A stretch of 64,000 nucleotides of DNA from Lentibacillus saliphilus (GTDB lineage: Bacteria > Bacillota > Bacilli > Bacillales > Amphibacillaceae): the NCBI RefSeq assembly GCF_019093865.1, contig NZ_JABJXD010000001.1, positions 62,001-126,000 of the forward strand, in the 5' to 3' direction. The notes under the pieces are model-generated. The model was not told the origin of the DNA. It searched no databases and was given only the letters and a program-made list of their open reading frames with translations. Position numbers and translations under genes: made by a program. Shown one piece after another: positions 9,745 to 18,135 of the stretch. The first letter of the stretch is position 1; every line of letters starts with the position of its first letter.

Positions 9745-10344
9745 TTATTCCTCCGATCTAAAATAAAGCCTATCGACTATTTTTAAATAATCAACTCGCG
9801 CCTGGTAGTGAAACGGAATGTGAAAGCCCTCCTGTTCAATGTAAGTTAAAGGAATGGACTTTCTGCCGCCTTTGTTTTGGCCGTACCAGTAACTCAAAAG
9901 CTTTTCTGCATCTAGTAAATAAGTGAGGTCCAACATTGTGAACCGAATAATCATAAATGCAATCCCCCCATGTGCAATAATCGCTTTCATATGCTCTGCT
10001 TGATGCTCATGAATGTTGGCAAGAGGGAATCGGGTTGTGCTTTTAGTCTCCTTTGCTTCGAAGTCAATATATCGGCCTCGATATATGCCATTATAGTCTG
10101 TTGTTGATGCTTGTTTAAAGTAGCCTTCTGTAATAACAGCTGCACTTCGCTTTGGATAGTGAACCTTTACGATTTGAACGGGTGTTGGTTTTTTATGCAC
10201 GACTGCTTTATTTGTCGATATATAATATGTATTGGTTACATTTATATCGTCCTCAAGCGTCATACCGCGTTTACCAAACCCTTCCTTTTGCTTCGGTTGA
10301 TGGAACGATTGTCCTTGTTTTTTACGCCCATTGGGATAATTCAT
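9745..10344 (-). CDS. recU: Holliday junction resolvase RecU
   Basis: Nuclease that resolves four-way recombination junctions in Firmicutes. The 199-aa protein has the family pattern: basic N-terminus (NYPNGRKKQGQ), GKRGMTLEDDIN, then the catalytic core YRGRYIDFEAKET with the PD-(D/E)xK-type residues and the following H-rich helix (NIHEHQAEHMKAI). GGGGGTG precedes the ATG. It is transcribed divergently from yppC and directly upstream of ponA, the conserved arrangement. Confidence 0.95.
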   Translation of the reverse strand: MNYPNGRKKQGQSFHQPKQKEGFGKRGMTLEDDINVTNTYYISTNKAVVHKKPTPVQIVKVHYPKRSAAVITEGYFKQASTTDYNGIYRGRYIDFEAKETKSTTRFPLANIHEHQAEHMKAIIAHGGIAFMIIRFTMLDLTYLLDAEKLLSYWYGQNKGGRKSIPLTYIEQEGFHIPFHYQARVDYLKIVDRLYFRSEE

Positions 10345-10457
10345 TTATGGCACCCCCATTACTCACAGTATCATACCAGAAACAACCATGTCATGATAAC
10401 CCTTGAGCATATTTTATGTGTCGAAAGCCATATTAACAAATAAAAATAGGAAGTTGA

Positions 10458-11438
10458 GTGGTTATCATGTATATCCATATGGGAGTGGATGATTACATTC
10501 ATTATATAATAAAACAGACGCGTTCGCACAATATCGATAACATTTCTCGAACGAAAGCGTATCAAAGCTTTTATTTTTCGCAACCAGACATTAAATGGGC
10601 TTTGTTAGCCTCAGTCGTTTCTCGAAACGCAGGTTGGAATATGACAGATCTTCTATTGCCGCCTTATATGAATATGCTAAGCGACAAAGAAATCAGGTGG
10701 CTATTCATGACGTATGAGCGTGCCAATTGGCTTATCTTTTCGGATGCATATCCGCAATTACTCGTATACAAATGGTCGCAGCACATCAATAAACCGATGT
10801 TTAATGTCTTGCATGCGTTTCATGTATCTTCATTCATCATAAAGGAATGGGAACATTTTTGGCACTACAGAGATTTGAACCGTTTAATGACAGCTCAAAT
10901 TATTAATGAGCAAAATGTGATAGAAGGGCCTGTTATCGCGCAATCATTTTTTAAAGAAAAGGTATTTCATGACATCCCGTATGTATTACAAAATCTTCTT
11001 GGGATGAATGCGGTTATATTACCTACACGGTCAACTACTATGTACGAATATCCTGTAAAGGCATTTACACATGTGACAAAGCGGATTCAACTTGGTAAAA
11101 AACTTGCTTTAGCGCTGTTTGATACGAGTGTTTATCCAGATGTTATTGATTTCGTTCGACATATTGAGCATACCGGTTCAAGACGGGATTATGAGCGTTA
11201 TGTCGATGTGCCATTTCCATATGCACCGCCATTAAGATGCGCATACCCAATCATTCAGCATAATGATCATGTACGCCGTGACTGGTATTCCGAAAGAGAC
11301 GTAAAACCTAAATGGAGAAAGCCCATTAATGTAGATGATGCAAGAGATTTCAGCTCAACATTTTATCAAAAGAGACATCTGTTATTTATATATAACCATA
11401 TGAAGCATCTATTAAAAGCAAATAACCCAGACCAATGA
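10458..11438 (+). CDS. yppC: YppC-like protein (DUF2515)
   Basis: A 326-aa cytoplasmic protein of unknown function in the position of B. subtilis yppC, divergent from recU. It shows no membrane segment and no catalytic motif I recognise; it is rich in aromatic residues and histidine, with stretches such as VLQNLLGMNAVILPTR and a C-terminal block with VDDARDFSSTFYQKRHLL. The GTG at 10458 lies a few bases after AGGAAG; an ATG at 10467 is the alternative start. Assignment is from position, length and remembered DUF2515 features. Confidence 0.75.
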   Translation: MVIMYIHMGVDDYIHYIIKQTRSHNIDNISRTKAYQSFYFSQPDIKWALLASVVSRNAGWNMTDLLLPPYMNMLSDKEIRWLFMTYERANWLIFSDAYPQLLVYKWSQHINKPMFNVLHAFHVSSFIIKEWEHFWHYRDLNRLMTAQIINEQNVIEGPVIAQSFFKEKVFHDIPYVLQNLLGMNAVILPTRSTTMYEYPVKAFTHVTKRIQLGKKLALALFDTSVYPDVIDFVRHIEHTGSRRDYERYVDVPFPYAPPLRCAYPIIQHNDHVRRDWYSERDVKPKWRKPINVDDARDFSSTFYQKRHLLFIYNHMKHLLKANNPDQ

Positions 11439-11451
11439 TGTCTGGGTTATT
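11421..11451. terminator. Bidirectional terminator between yppC and sspM
   Basis: Perfect 11-bp stem AATAACCCAGA/TCTGGGTTATT around a 9-nt loop that contains the yppC stop codon. The minus-strand exit reads TGCTTTTAAT, so it can serve the convergent sspM. Confidence 0.75.
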
Positions 11452-11458
11452 TGAAATA

Positions 11459-11572
11459 TTAAGTCGCAGGACGATTAGGGCCTGCCAATTTTTTGTCCCG
11501 TTGTTTTATGTCACCTTGTTGCTTGCGCTTTTTAATCTTTTGTTTTTCATAATGTTTCTCGTTTTCCTTCAT
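11459..11572 (-). CDS. sspM: Small acid-soluble spore protein M
   Basis: A 37-aa, lysine-rich protein whose C-terminal half RDKKLAGPNRPAT matches the ending I remember for B. subtilis SspM (DKKLGGPNRPST). Minor SASPs are made in the forespore and packed in the spore core. A perfect AGGAGG sits 6 nt before the ATG. It is convergent with yppC and shares its terminator. A GAATA about 55 nt upstream could be part of a sigma-G promoter, but I do not see a clean -10. Confirms an endospore former. Confidence 0.82.
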   Translation of the reverse strand: MKENEKHYEKQKIKKRKQQGDIKQRDKKLAGPNRPAT

Positions 11573-11824
11573 ACTGATCCTCCTCGTATTGTATATTTAG
11601 GTATTGATTTGAAGCCTGTTTATTCTAAGCCCTTAAGCATGTAAAGGATTAAAAGCTATTCCTAGATAATGGTCTTAGGAATATTTATAGTGTGCCACGA
11701 TAGGCGCGAATACATTACAAAAATACACTTTTTTAGCTATTCCTTTCTAGTTTTGTCGACTATGAAGGGATTTAAATCGTTCTATCGAATGTAACAATAA
11801 ATGAAGAAAGGGGAAGTGATTATC

Positions 11825-12067
11825 GTGACAATACCCGTATTAAAAAAAGAGGAAAGAAACGGCGTCGAGACGTCACAATATTTACAAACACTCCTTGAGA
11901 TGACGAATCGCTTAACGATGGCAGAAGAAACAATCACGGAAACCTTTGACCGGAAAATTGATGAAGCGTATTATGCCTTGCAATATCGTATTTCAACGGG
12001 CGCACTCATTGTAAATCGTCTCGAAACGATGTCAGGGGAAATTTATCCACTTAACCATGCTAAATAA
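11825..12067 (+). CDS. Conserved-position small protein (80 aa), function unknown
   Basis: Encodes an 80-aa protein from GTG 11825, with AAAGGGGA about 11 nt upstream; an ATG at 11801 in frame would precede that site and is less likely. The sequence (TIPVLKKEERNGVETSQYLQ start, ending YPLNHAK) is soluble, probably helical, without cysteines or known motifs. It occupies the place of the small yppD gene upstream of yppE in B. subtilis, but I do not claim homology. The yppE promoter follows immediately. Confidence 0.6.
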   Translation: MTIPVLKKEERNGVETSQYLQTLLEMTNRLTMAEETITETFDRKIDEAYYALQYRISTGALIVNRLETMSGEIYPLNHAK

Positions 12068-12076
12068 ATGAAAACA

Positions 12077-12085
12077 TGCTATAAT
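12077..12085 (+). promoter_or_regulatory. Extended -10 promoter for yppE-cdd
   Basis: TGCTATAAT is a perfect extended -10 lying 34 nt before the yppE ATG. No good -35 hexamer is visible at 17 bp upstream. Confidence 0.5.
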
Positions 12086-12118
12086 GATAATGAAGAAGTG
12101 TTAAAAGGCAGGATTTTT

Positions 12119-12487
12119 ATGGAACAATTAAAGGTAAAAACAGAACAACTAAAAAAAGAACTCAATCGCCTTAAGCAGATGTATGAGCAGAATAACCCAC
12201 CAGAAGATTTTAAGGATAAACAATTCTTTCTATGGATGAAAGCTGATTCTACTCCAGTTTATGATATGCTCGCTGATTGGGAAACGACTGCTCTCAATGT
12301 CGTTCAGCAACAGGACATTAACCTTCACCCACAACAGGTTGTTTCAACTCGCGAAAACATGGAGCTTTTGCTTATGCATAGCTACTATAAGGATGCAAGA
12401 CAGAAACGCTATATGGAACTTTATCAGTCAATTGAATACATCTTCGACCAATTGCTTAGAAGTTTGAAAACAGGGAGGACGCCATGA
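12119..12487 (+). CDS. yppE: YppE-like protein (DUF1798)
   Basis: A 122-aa helical cytoplasmic protein resembling YppE (DUF1798), a small four-helix-type protein of unknown function. The open frame extends upstream to 12068, but AGGCAGGA and the extended -10 at 12077 favour the ATG at 12119. Its stop overlaps the cdd start by 4 nt (ATGA), so the two are translationally coupled. The coupling of yppE with cytidine deaminase differs from B. subtilis, where cdd lies in the dgkA-era cluster. Confidence 0.75.
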   Translation: MEQLKVKTEQLKKELNRLKQMYEQNNPPEDFKDKQFFLWMKADSTPVYDMLADWETTALNVVQQQDINLHPQQVVSTRENMELLLMHSYYKDARQKRYMELYQSIEYIFDQLLRSLKTGRTP

Positions 12488-12888
12488 ATAAACATGATTT
12501 AGTTCAAAAAGCAGCAGAAGCGATGCAAAAGGCTTACGTACCTTATTCTAATTTTTCTGTCGGAGCAGCGGTCATGACGTCGTCTGGTCACATATATACA
12601 GGCTGTAACATTGAAAATGCAGCTTATCCTGTAACGTGCTGCGCTGAACGTGTAGCAATATTTAAAGCAATTTCTGAAGGCTTTACAGACTTTAAGCAGC
12701 TGGCAGTTATTGCTAATACGGAGCGACCTGTTCCTCCATGTGGATCTTGTCGTCAAGTCATGAGTGAATTTTTTGCACCTGAAACAGAAATTCTTCTAGC
12801 TAATGGAAACAAAGATGTCACAGCTTTAAAGATGGAGGAGCTCTTACCTTATTCATTTGAAGCAAATGACATGAGCCATGAAACATGA
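12484..12888 (+). CDS. cdd: Cytidine deaminase
   Basis: Zinc enzyme deaminating cytidine and deoxycytidine to uridine forms in pyrimidine salvage. The 134-aa protein has the tetrameric Cdd signatures: PYSNFSVGAA, then the zinc/catalytic motif CCAERVAIFKA (C-A-E) and PPCGSCRQVMSEF supplying the two other zinc cysteines. Length is typical. GGGAGG lies 6 nt before ATG within the yppE 3' end, and the 4-nt overlap makes coupling likely. A terminator follows 22 nt after the stop. Confidence 0.95.
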   Translation: MNKHDLVQKAAEAMQKAYVPYSNFSVGAAVMTSSGHIYTGCNIENAAYPVTCCAERVAIFKAISEGFTDFKQLAVIANTERPVPPCGSCRQVMSEFFAPETEILLANGNKDVTALKMEELLPYSFEANDMSHET

Positions 12889-12910
12889 GCATCCTACATT
12901 TTGAAAAAAC

Positions 12911-12944
12911 AATAAGAGGCTGGATAACAGCTTCTTATTTTTAA
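12911..12944 (+). terminator. Terminator after cdd
   Basis: Stem AATAAGAGGCTG/CAGCTTCTTATT (one G-U wobble), 5-nt loop, followed by TTT. Ends the yppE-cdd transcript. Confidence 0.8.
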
Positions 12945-13110
12945 TCGTGATCAATGTGTATCGGATTGGATGTCCGTTTCACGATCGGGACAAATACGCC
13001 CTTCTAAGAAAGAAAACTGTACGTTATACATAAACCGAAATGTCGGAAATAAACTTGTACTATAGAGGAATGTAGAGATTCTTTGTAAAAATAATGAGGT
13101 GACATGTGAT

Positions 13111-13410
13111 ATGACAATCAGTGGTACAAAATTAACTGGAAATGATATTTTAGAAAAAGATTTTAAAACAGGACTTAGGGGCTATAACCAAGAAGAAGTG
13201 GATGAATTTCTTGATGTGGTCATTCAGGACTATGAAGCTTTTCAACAAGAAATTGATCGATTAAGGCAAGAAAATGACCGTCTGAAAAAACAATCGACAC
13301 CTTCTCGCACGCAAACAACAACACCGAATCATCAAGTGAACTATGACGTGTTAAAGCGACTATCCAATTTAGAAAAAGCTGTATTCGGAAAGCGCAGTAG
13401 CGACTCTTAA
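13111..13410 (+). CDS. gpsB: Cell-cycle protein GpsB
   Basis: DivIVA-related protein that shuttles between septum and lateral wall and guides PBP1 (PonA). The 99-aa protein has the lipid/partner-binding N-terminal domain ([19 protein letters not shown], then [16 protein letters not shown]), a coiled coil ([12 protein letters not shown]), a proline/threonine-rich linker and the C-terminal trimer helix ([15 protein letters not shown]). GAGGTGAC favours the ATG at 13111 over a GTG four codons upstream. It precedes rnpB and ypsC, the conserved order. Confidence 0.94.
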   Translation: MTISGTKLTGNDILEKDFKTGLRGYNQEEVDEFLDVVIQDYEAFQQEIDRLRQENDRLKKQSTPSRTQTTTPNHQVNYDVLKRLSNLEKAVFGKRSSDS

Positions 13411-13429
13411 TGGGTGTTATTTTTTCCCA

Positions 13430-13458
13430 TTGGTATATGCTGAGCAATATGATATAAT
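13430..13458 (+). promoter_or_regulatory. Promoter of rnpB
   Basis: -35 TTGGTA (13430-13435), 17-bp spacer, -10 TATAAT (13453-13458). The TSS would fall near 13464, where RNase P RNA homology begins. Confidence 0.82.
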
Positions 13459-13464
13459 ACGTAA

Positions 13465-13851
13465 GGATACTCACGTAATCGCTGTAGCTTTATGCTACAG
13501 AGGAAAGTCCATACTCACACAAGCTGCGATGCTTGTAGTGTTCGTGCTTGACGAAACGATAAGTCAAGGTAGCCACATTGGCTAACGGCAGCGGAAAGAT
13601 CCTAAGTCATTATGATATGGATGAGTACGCTTGAAAGTGCCACAGTGACGAATCGAAATGGAAACATTTCGAGTGGAACGCGGTAAACCCCACGAGTGAG
13701 CAACCCAAACAAAGGTAGGGGCACCCTTCTAGGGAAATGAACCGAACAAGGGACAAGATACGTCTTGTAGACAGATGATTACGCCCGTTGTACGAGGCTG
13801 ACCACCGTTTGAAGTACGTCGGAACAGAATATGGCTTACCGAGTATCCCTA
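13465..13851 (+). ncRNA. rnpB: RNase P RNA, B type
   Basis: Catalytic RNA that removes 5' leaders from tRNA precursors. The ends pair as P1 (GGATACTC near 13465 with GAGTATCC near 13848). Conserved landmarks include GAGGAAAGTCCAT (CR-I), GAAAGTGCCACAGTGACGA, GTGGAACGCGGTAAACCCC, AGACAGATGATT and the 3' ATGGCTTACCGAG. The gene lies between gpsB and the ypsC methyltransferase as in B. subtilis, with its own promoter and terminator. End positions are accurate to a few bases. Confidence 0.96.
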
Positions 13852-13863
13852 AGGTCAAATGAT

Positions 13864-13900
13864 AAAACCTACCGTAAATAGTGGTAAGGTTTTTTATTTT
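13864..13900 (+). terminator. Terminator after rnpB
   Basis: AAAACCTACC pairs with GGTAAGGTTTT (one bulged A), followed by a T-rich run TTTATTTT. Confidence 0.82.
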
Positions 13901-13959
13901 GCCATTAAACGTGGTACACTAAAAATGATATTAAAATGAGTTGGAAGGAATTATGCTGG

Positions 13960-15093
13960 ATGAAACAAGACATAACATTAATTGCGACTGCTGCAATGGG
14001 TTTGGAATCCGTCGTCGCACAAGAAGTCAAAAATCTTGGATATGATCCTCGAATAGAAAATGGTAGTGTGTTTTTTAACGCTCCCGTCACTGCTATTCCG
14101 CGTTGTAACCTTTGGCTGCGAACGGCAGATCGCGTCAAAATACTTGTTGGTCAATTCGAGGCAACGACCTTTGATGATTTATTTGAAGCTACAAAAGCCT
14201 TGCCATGGGAAAGGTACATAAGTGAAGATGGAGCATTTCCCGTACAAGGTAAATCTGTTAAATCACAGCTACACAGTGTTCCAGATTGTCAAGCTATCGT
14301 TAAGAAGTCAATTGCTGAAAGATTAAAATTAAAATACGGACTCGCCTCGAGAATGCCGGAAAACGGTCCTCTTTATAAGGTTGAGGTTGCTTTGCTCAAA
14401 GATACTGCATCATTGACGCTTGATACATCGGGAGCTGGGTTACATAAGAGAGGCTATCGTGTTGGACAGGGAGATGCCCCATTAAAGGAAACGATGGCGG
14501 CAGCACTTGTGCTCTTAACGAATTGGAAGCCAGACTTTCCTTTAATTGATCCATTTTGTGGGTCTGGAACAATTCCAATTGAAGCGGCTTTAATCGGACA
14601 AAATATCGCCCCGGGCTTTAACCGGGAGTTCGCCTCGGAAGGTTGGAACTTAATTGGTTCCTCAAAGTGGGATCAAGCGTTTCAAGAAGCTGAAAATCTG
14701 GCGAATTATGACCAGAAGCTTTCTATTACAGGAAGCGATATCGATCACAACATGGTAAGCATCGCAAACAAAAATGCAATGGAAGCAGGCTTGTCCGATC
14801 TCATTTCATGGAAGCAAATGCAAGTTCGAGACTTGTCCATTAAAGAAAATAACGGTTACGTGATAACGAATCCTCCTTATGGAGAACGAATTGGTGACAA
14901 GAAAAAAGTTGGCGATCTCTATCAGGCATTTGGTCACGTTATGCAGCAGCATCCTTCTTGGAGTGTGTATGTTTTAACTGCTTTTGATGAATTTGAAGCA
15001 CGATATGGTCAGAAGCCAACGAAAAAACGCAAGCTATTTAATGGGTTTATTCGAACCGATTATTATCAATATTTCGGGAAAAAAATTAACTAA
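13960..15093 (+). CDS. ypsC: RlmL/YpsC-type rRNA methyltransferase
   Basis: Class I SAM-dependent RNA methyltransferase with an N-terminal THUMP domain (about residues 45-155) and a C-terminal Rossmann domain. It shows VDPFCGSGT-type motif I (IDPFCGSGTIPIEAALIG) and the catalytic NPPYGER tetrad motif used for N2-guanine methylation of 23S rRNA. The ORF could start at 13936, but AAGGAATT and the homologous start (MKQDITLIATAAMG) favour 13960, giving 377 aa. Substrate site not provable from sequence. Confidence 0.9.
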   Translation: MKQDITLIATAAMGLESVVAQEVKNLGYDPRIENGSVFFNAPVTAIPRCNLWLRTADRVKILVGQFEATTFDDLFEATKALPWERYISEDGAFPVQGKSVKSQLHSVPDCQAIVKKSIAERLKLKYGLASRMPENGPLYKVEVALLKDTASLTLDTSGAGLHKRGYRVGQGDAPLKETMAAALVLLTNWKPDFPLIDPFCGSGTIPIEAALIGQNIAPGFNREFASEGWNLIGSSKWDQAFQEAENLANYDQKLSITGSDIDHNMVSIANKNAMEAGLSDLISWKQMQVRDLSIKENNGYVITNPPYGERIGDKKKVGDLYQAFGHVMQQHPSWSVYVLTAFDEFEARYGQKPTKKRKLFNGFIRTDYYQYFGKKIN

Positions 15094-15115
15094 AAATGGT
15101 CTGAGACGTGTAAAT

Positions 15116-15156
15116 AAGTCATAAAGCGGTGGAGACACTGTTTTATGACTTTTATT
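15116..15156 (+). terminator. Terminator after ypsC
   Basis: Stem AAGTCATAAA/TTTATGACTT with a 16-nt loop, followed by TTATTG. Confidence 0.72.
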
Positions 15157-15282
15157 GTGTCATTCGTTTTTGAAGATATATCGTGTCACAACCCTTGATG
15201 CAGTATCGACCGTTTGATTTTATGAGCTAAAAGAGGATATATCATGAATAATTCGCTCATAATACTCTCAGGAGGGATTGTG

Positions 15283-16368
15283 ATGTCACATATTGCGTCA
15301 ATTGGTTTAGGGGTTCCAGAACACACACTGCCACAAGCAACTGCCAAAAAGATGGTGGAACAATTATTTGTTGATAAAATAGCTGATCTTGATCGGTTGT
15401 TATCTGTTTTTGATCATGCTGATATCGACGAACGGCAGCTCGTTGTCGAGCTTGATTGGCTTAAAAAACATGGCGCTTTTAAAGATAGAAATGATGTCTA
15501 TGTTAAAGCGGTCCTTAAATATGCATTAATGGCAATAGACAACTGTTTAAAACATGATACATATTTAACACAAGATGTACCATATGAAGCGATCGACTTA
15601 ATCGTATTCGTATCAAGTACAGGCATATCAACACCATCAATAGATGCTCAGCTAATAAATGCACGGCCTTTTAATGAACAAACTGTGCGTATGCCATTGT
15701 GGGGACTTGGTTGTGCTGGTGGAGCGATTGGTTTATCACTGGCACATGACTGGCTTACAGCTTATCCAAATAAGACAGCCCTCGTAATTTGTGCTGAGAC
15801 AGCGAGTTTGACATTTCAACAAAATGATTTACAACCGAGCAATATTGTAGGAACCGCTTTATTCGGGGACGGAGTAGGCGCTGCATTGTTAATCGGAGAA
15901 CAATCAAAATATGTTGCTCATTGTAAAAGACCGTGCCCATCCATCGTTGATCGTAGCGCTTATACTGTAAAAGACACATTGTCTATCATGGGCTGGAACG
16001 TAACGAATAGTGGATTCGAGGTTGTATTTTCCAAGGAAATTCCATCTATGGTCCATACTGTATGGAAGCAACACGTCGAACAATTTTTGCAAACCAATGA
16101 TTTGAGCAATGAACAGATTCATTCTTATATTGTACATCCAGGTGGTAAAAAGGTACTTAATGCAATGACGGAAGCGCTTCAAATTCCAGCACGTAAACTT
16201 TTGCCCTCTCGTGATATTTTAAGACAGCATGGAAATATGTCGTCCGCAACAGTGCTATATGTGTTGGAGAATTGGATGAATACGGGTGTGCCGAATCACG
16301 AACGTAGTATCCTTTCAGCTCTTGGACCAGGGTTTAGTTCAGAGTTGTTACTATTGGAGTGGATGTGA
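15283..16368 (+). CDS. bpsA: Type III polyketide synthase (BpsA/BcsA-like)
   Basis: Chalcone-synthase-fold enzyme that condenses long acyl-CoA starters with malonyl-CoA to alkylpyrones. The catalytic Cys is C144 in WGLGCAGGAIG, with His in YIVHPGGKK and Asn in HGNMSSAT completing the triad. 361 aa from ATG 15283, which is preceded by CAGGAGGGATTG; an ATG at 15244 lacks a ribosome site. The next gene is a membrane methyltransferase one base away, matching the B. subtilis bpsA-bpsB pair that makes alkylpyrone methyl ethers. Product chain length cannot be predicted. Confidence 0.9.
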   Translation: MSHIASIGLGVPEHTLPQATAKKMVEQLFVDKIADLDRLLSVFDHADIDERQLVVELDWLKKHGAFKDRNDVYVKAVLKYALMAIDNCLKHDTYLTQDVPYEAIDLIVFVSSTGISTPSIDAQLINARPFNEQTVRMPLWGLGCAGGAIGLSLAHDWLTAYPNKTALVICAETASLTFQQNDLQPSNIVGTALFGDGVGAALLIGEQSKYVAHCKRPCPSIVDRSAYTVKDTLSIMGWNVTNSGFEVVFSKEIPSMVHTVWKQHVEQFLQTNDLSNEQIHSYIVHPGGKKVLNAMTEALQIPARKLLPSRDILRQHGNMSSATVLYVLENWMNTGVPNHERSILSALGPGFSSELLLLEWM

Positions 16369-16369
16369 A

Positions 16370-16894
16370 ATGCTAGTATGGGTTCAGTTGTTCATCGGGT
16401 TTTTAATTCTTCAGCGTTTGGCTGAGCTTCTAATTGCAAAACGGAATGAACGGTGGATGTTGGAGAACGGGGGAATAGAAAAGGGGCAGGCACATTATAA
16501 GTGGTTTATTGTTGTTCATACACTCTTTTTTATCTCATTAATGAGTGAGCTGTTGCTTCGTCATGAACAACCGCTTCGTTTCAACGTTTGGCTGTTCGCG
16601 TTGTTTGTTGTTGTGCAAATGGGACGCGTATGGTGCATTACGTCGCTTGGACGCTTTTGGAACACAAAAATTATCGTGTTGCCTGGCGTACATCTGATTG
16701 ATAAAGGTCCTTATAAGTATGTCAGTCATCCGAATTACATCATCGTTGCCATTGAATTAATCGTCATTCCATTACTTGTTGGCGCTCTCTACACAGCCAT
16801 CGTCTTTCCATTACTGCATTTACTGCTGTTGAAAGTACGAATCCCCCAAGAAGAGGCTGCATTAAGACTCATTAATAAAAGGGCTGACGTTTAA
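16370..16894 (+). CDS. bpsB: Alkylpyrone methyltransferase (isoprenylcysteine carboxyl methyltransferase family)
   Basis: Integral-membrane methyltransferase of the ICMT family. The 174-aa protein has about four hydrophobic segments and the family signature GPYKYVSHPNYIIVAIEL, where the RHPxY-like block binds SAM. It starts one base after the bpsA stop, behind GGAG. By analogy with BpsB it would O-methylate the alkylpyrones made by the upstream PKS; this is inference from the pairing. Confidence 0.85.
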   Translation: MLVWVQLFIGFLILQRLAELLIAKRNERWMLENGGIEKGQAHYKWFIVVHTLFFISLMSELLLRHEQPLRFNVWLFALFVVVQMGRVWCITSLGRFWNTKIIVLPGVHLIDKGPYKYVSHPNYIIVAIELIVIPLLVGALYTAIVFPLLHLLLLKVRIPQEEAALRLINKRADV

Positions 16895-16907
16895 GTCAGC
16901 CCTTTTT
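16881..16907. terminator. Bidirectional terminator between bpsB and yhhQ
   Basis: 8-bp stem GGGCTGAC/GTCAGCCC, flanked by AAAA before and TTTTT after, so it can work on both strands. It overlaps the bpsB 3' end. Confidence 0.85.
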
Positions 16908-16913
16908 AACATG

Positions 16914-17588
16914 TTACTGGCGATGAATATATTTAGCTGCGTACATAAAAGGTGTATCCAGTATTGCAACGACAAACTTAATGATATAAGTCGTCATGAA
17001 TATTTCTAACCATACAGACCAGTCGTACATACCCCAAAATGCGATCGAGCAAAACACTGCAGAATCAAGTAATTGGCTAATGCCTGTACTCGCGTTATTT
17101 CTCACCCATAAAAATTTATCGGAAGGCAACCATTCCCTGATTTTATCGTAAATCCACACGTCAAAATATTGACTGACGATATAAGCAGCAAGACTTCCAG
17201 CAGCAATTTGTATGATGATGCCAAATAAATTTTCTAATGACCCTTGAGCAATGTCATCTGCAGCTGGTATAAAACGTAATGCAATCTGCATAATGATTGT
17301 CATCATGATCAATGTTGAAAAACCAAGCCATACAGCTTTTTTTGCCTCTTGTTTTCCGTATTTTTCATTTAAGATGTCAGTCGCTAAATAAGCTGTGCCA
17401 TACAAGATGTTTCCTAACGTTGCTGTTAAACCAAACAGCTCAACTGTTTTCAACACCTGAATGTTGGCGAGGATGGTCGACATCCCGATCCAGACAAATA
17501 ATCCAGTTTTCCCGAACATACGGTAAAACAGAAGCAGTAGTGAAAAATTCACCAATGCAAACACAATCCATAACCATTCATTGGACAT
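16914..17588 (-). CDS. yhhQ: Queuosine precursor transporter (YhhQ/VUT family)
   Basis: Integral membrane protein (224 aa, about six hydrophobic segments) of the DUF165/YhhQ family, which imports queuosine precursors such as preQ0/preQ1. The family block LYGTAYLATDILNEKYGK followed by KKAVWLGF and the late N-D motif (RNNASTGISQLLDSAVF) are present. A preQ1-I riboswitch in the 5' leader strongly supports the substrate. The gene converges on bpsB with a shared terminator and stands alone as a transcription unit. Confidence 0.92.
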   Translation of the reverse strand: MSNEWLWIVFALVNFSLLLLFYRMFGKTGLFVWIGMSTILANIQVLKTVELFGLTATLGNILYGTAYLATDILNEKYGKQEAKKAVWLGFSTLIMMTIIMQIALRFIPAADDIAQGSLENLFGIIIQIAAGSLAAYIVSQYFDVWIYDKIREWLPSDKFLWVRNNASTGISQLLDSAVFCSIAFWGMYDWSVWLEIFMTTYIIKFVVAILDTPFMYAAKYIHRQ

Positions 17589-17596
17589 TATTGTTT

Positions 17597-17636
17597 CCTC
17601 CTTAGTTTTGGTAACGCGGGAGTTTGCGAACCGCGA
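17597..17636 (-). promoter_or_regulatory. preQ1-I riboswitch
   Basis: Read on the minus strand: stem CGCGG, loop beginning TTCGC, then ACTCC, closing stem CCGCG, and an A-rich tail CCAAAACTAAGGAGG. This matches the class I preQ1 pattern (P1, C-rich loop, A-rich tail forming a pseudoknot). The tail runs directly into the Shine-Dalgarno of the transporter, so ligand binding would hide the ribosome site: translational control. Confidence 0.88.
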
Positions 17637-17702
17637 TTAAAAAAATCGAACAGAACTCATTATACGTCGATTTCTTGTGGAAAGCAACACGAGAATGAGG
17701 CA

Positions 17703-17732
17703 TCAAAAAAAGCGGCAATTAAAATTGCCGCT
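17703..17732 (-). terminator. Terminator of the cold-shock gene
   Basis: Stem AGCGGCAATT/AATTGCCGCT; on the minus strand it is followed by a run of T residues. Confidence 0.88.
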
Positions 17733-17763
17733 CGATAATGTTCTGTTTCATATATGGTGTGTA

Positions 17764-17964
17764 TTAGTTTTTAGCAACGTTGGCAGCTTGTGGACCACGT
17801 TCACCTTCAACAATTTCAAACGTGACGTTCTGACCTTCTTCTAGAGTCTTGAAGCCTTCTTCTTGGATTGCTGAATAATGTACAAAAACATCATTGCCTT
17901 CTTCCAATTGGATAAAGCCATACCCTTTTTCAGCGTTGAACCACTTTACTACTCCATTTTCCAT
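17764..17964 (-). CDS. csp: Cold-shock protein (CspA/CspB family)
   Basis: A 66-aa OB-fold RNA/DNA chaperone. RNP1 (KGYGFIQ) and RNP2 (DVFVHYSAI) motifs are intact, as is the N-terminal [15 protein letters not shown] precedes the ATG by 7 nt. A consensus promoter lies about 270 nt upstream, so the mRNA has a long leader with strong hairpins, as in cold-regulated csp genes. A classical terminator follows the stop. Paralogue identity (CspB, C or D) is not resolvable here. Confidence 0.95.
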   Translation of the reverse strand: MENGVVKWFNAEKGYGFIQLEEGNDVFVHYSAIQEEGFKTLEEGQNVTFEIVEGERGPQAANVAKN

Positions 17965-18135
17965 TAATAAGCCTCCTAAAAACTTTCACGTTCCGCCAGT
18001 CGTTCGATGATACGATAAAACTCCAAGAGCAATATAGAAGCTTGATCATGATCGTTAAGCGATTGCTATACGTTTATCGTCGAATCAGTCTGAACATACT
18101 TAAAACGTGTTAATACAAATCAGATCATGGCATAC

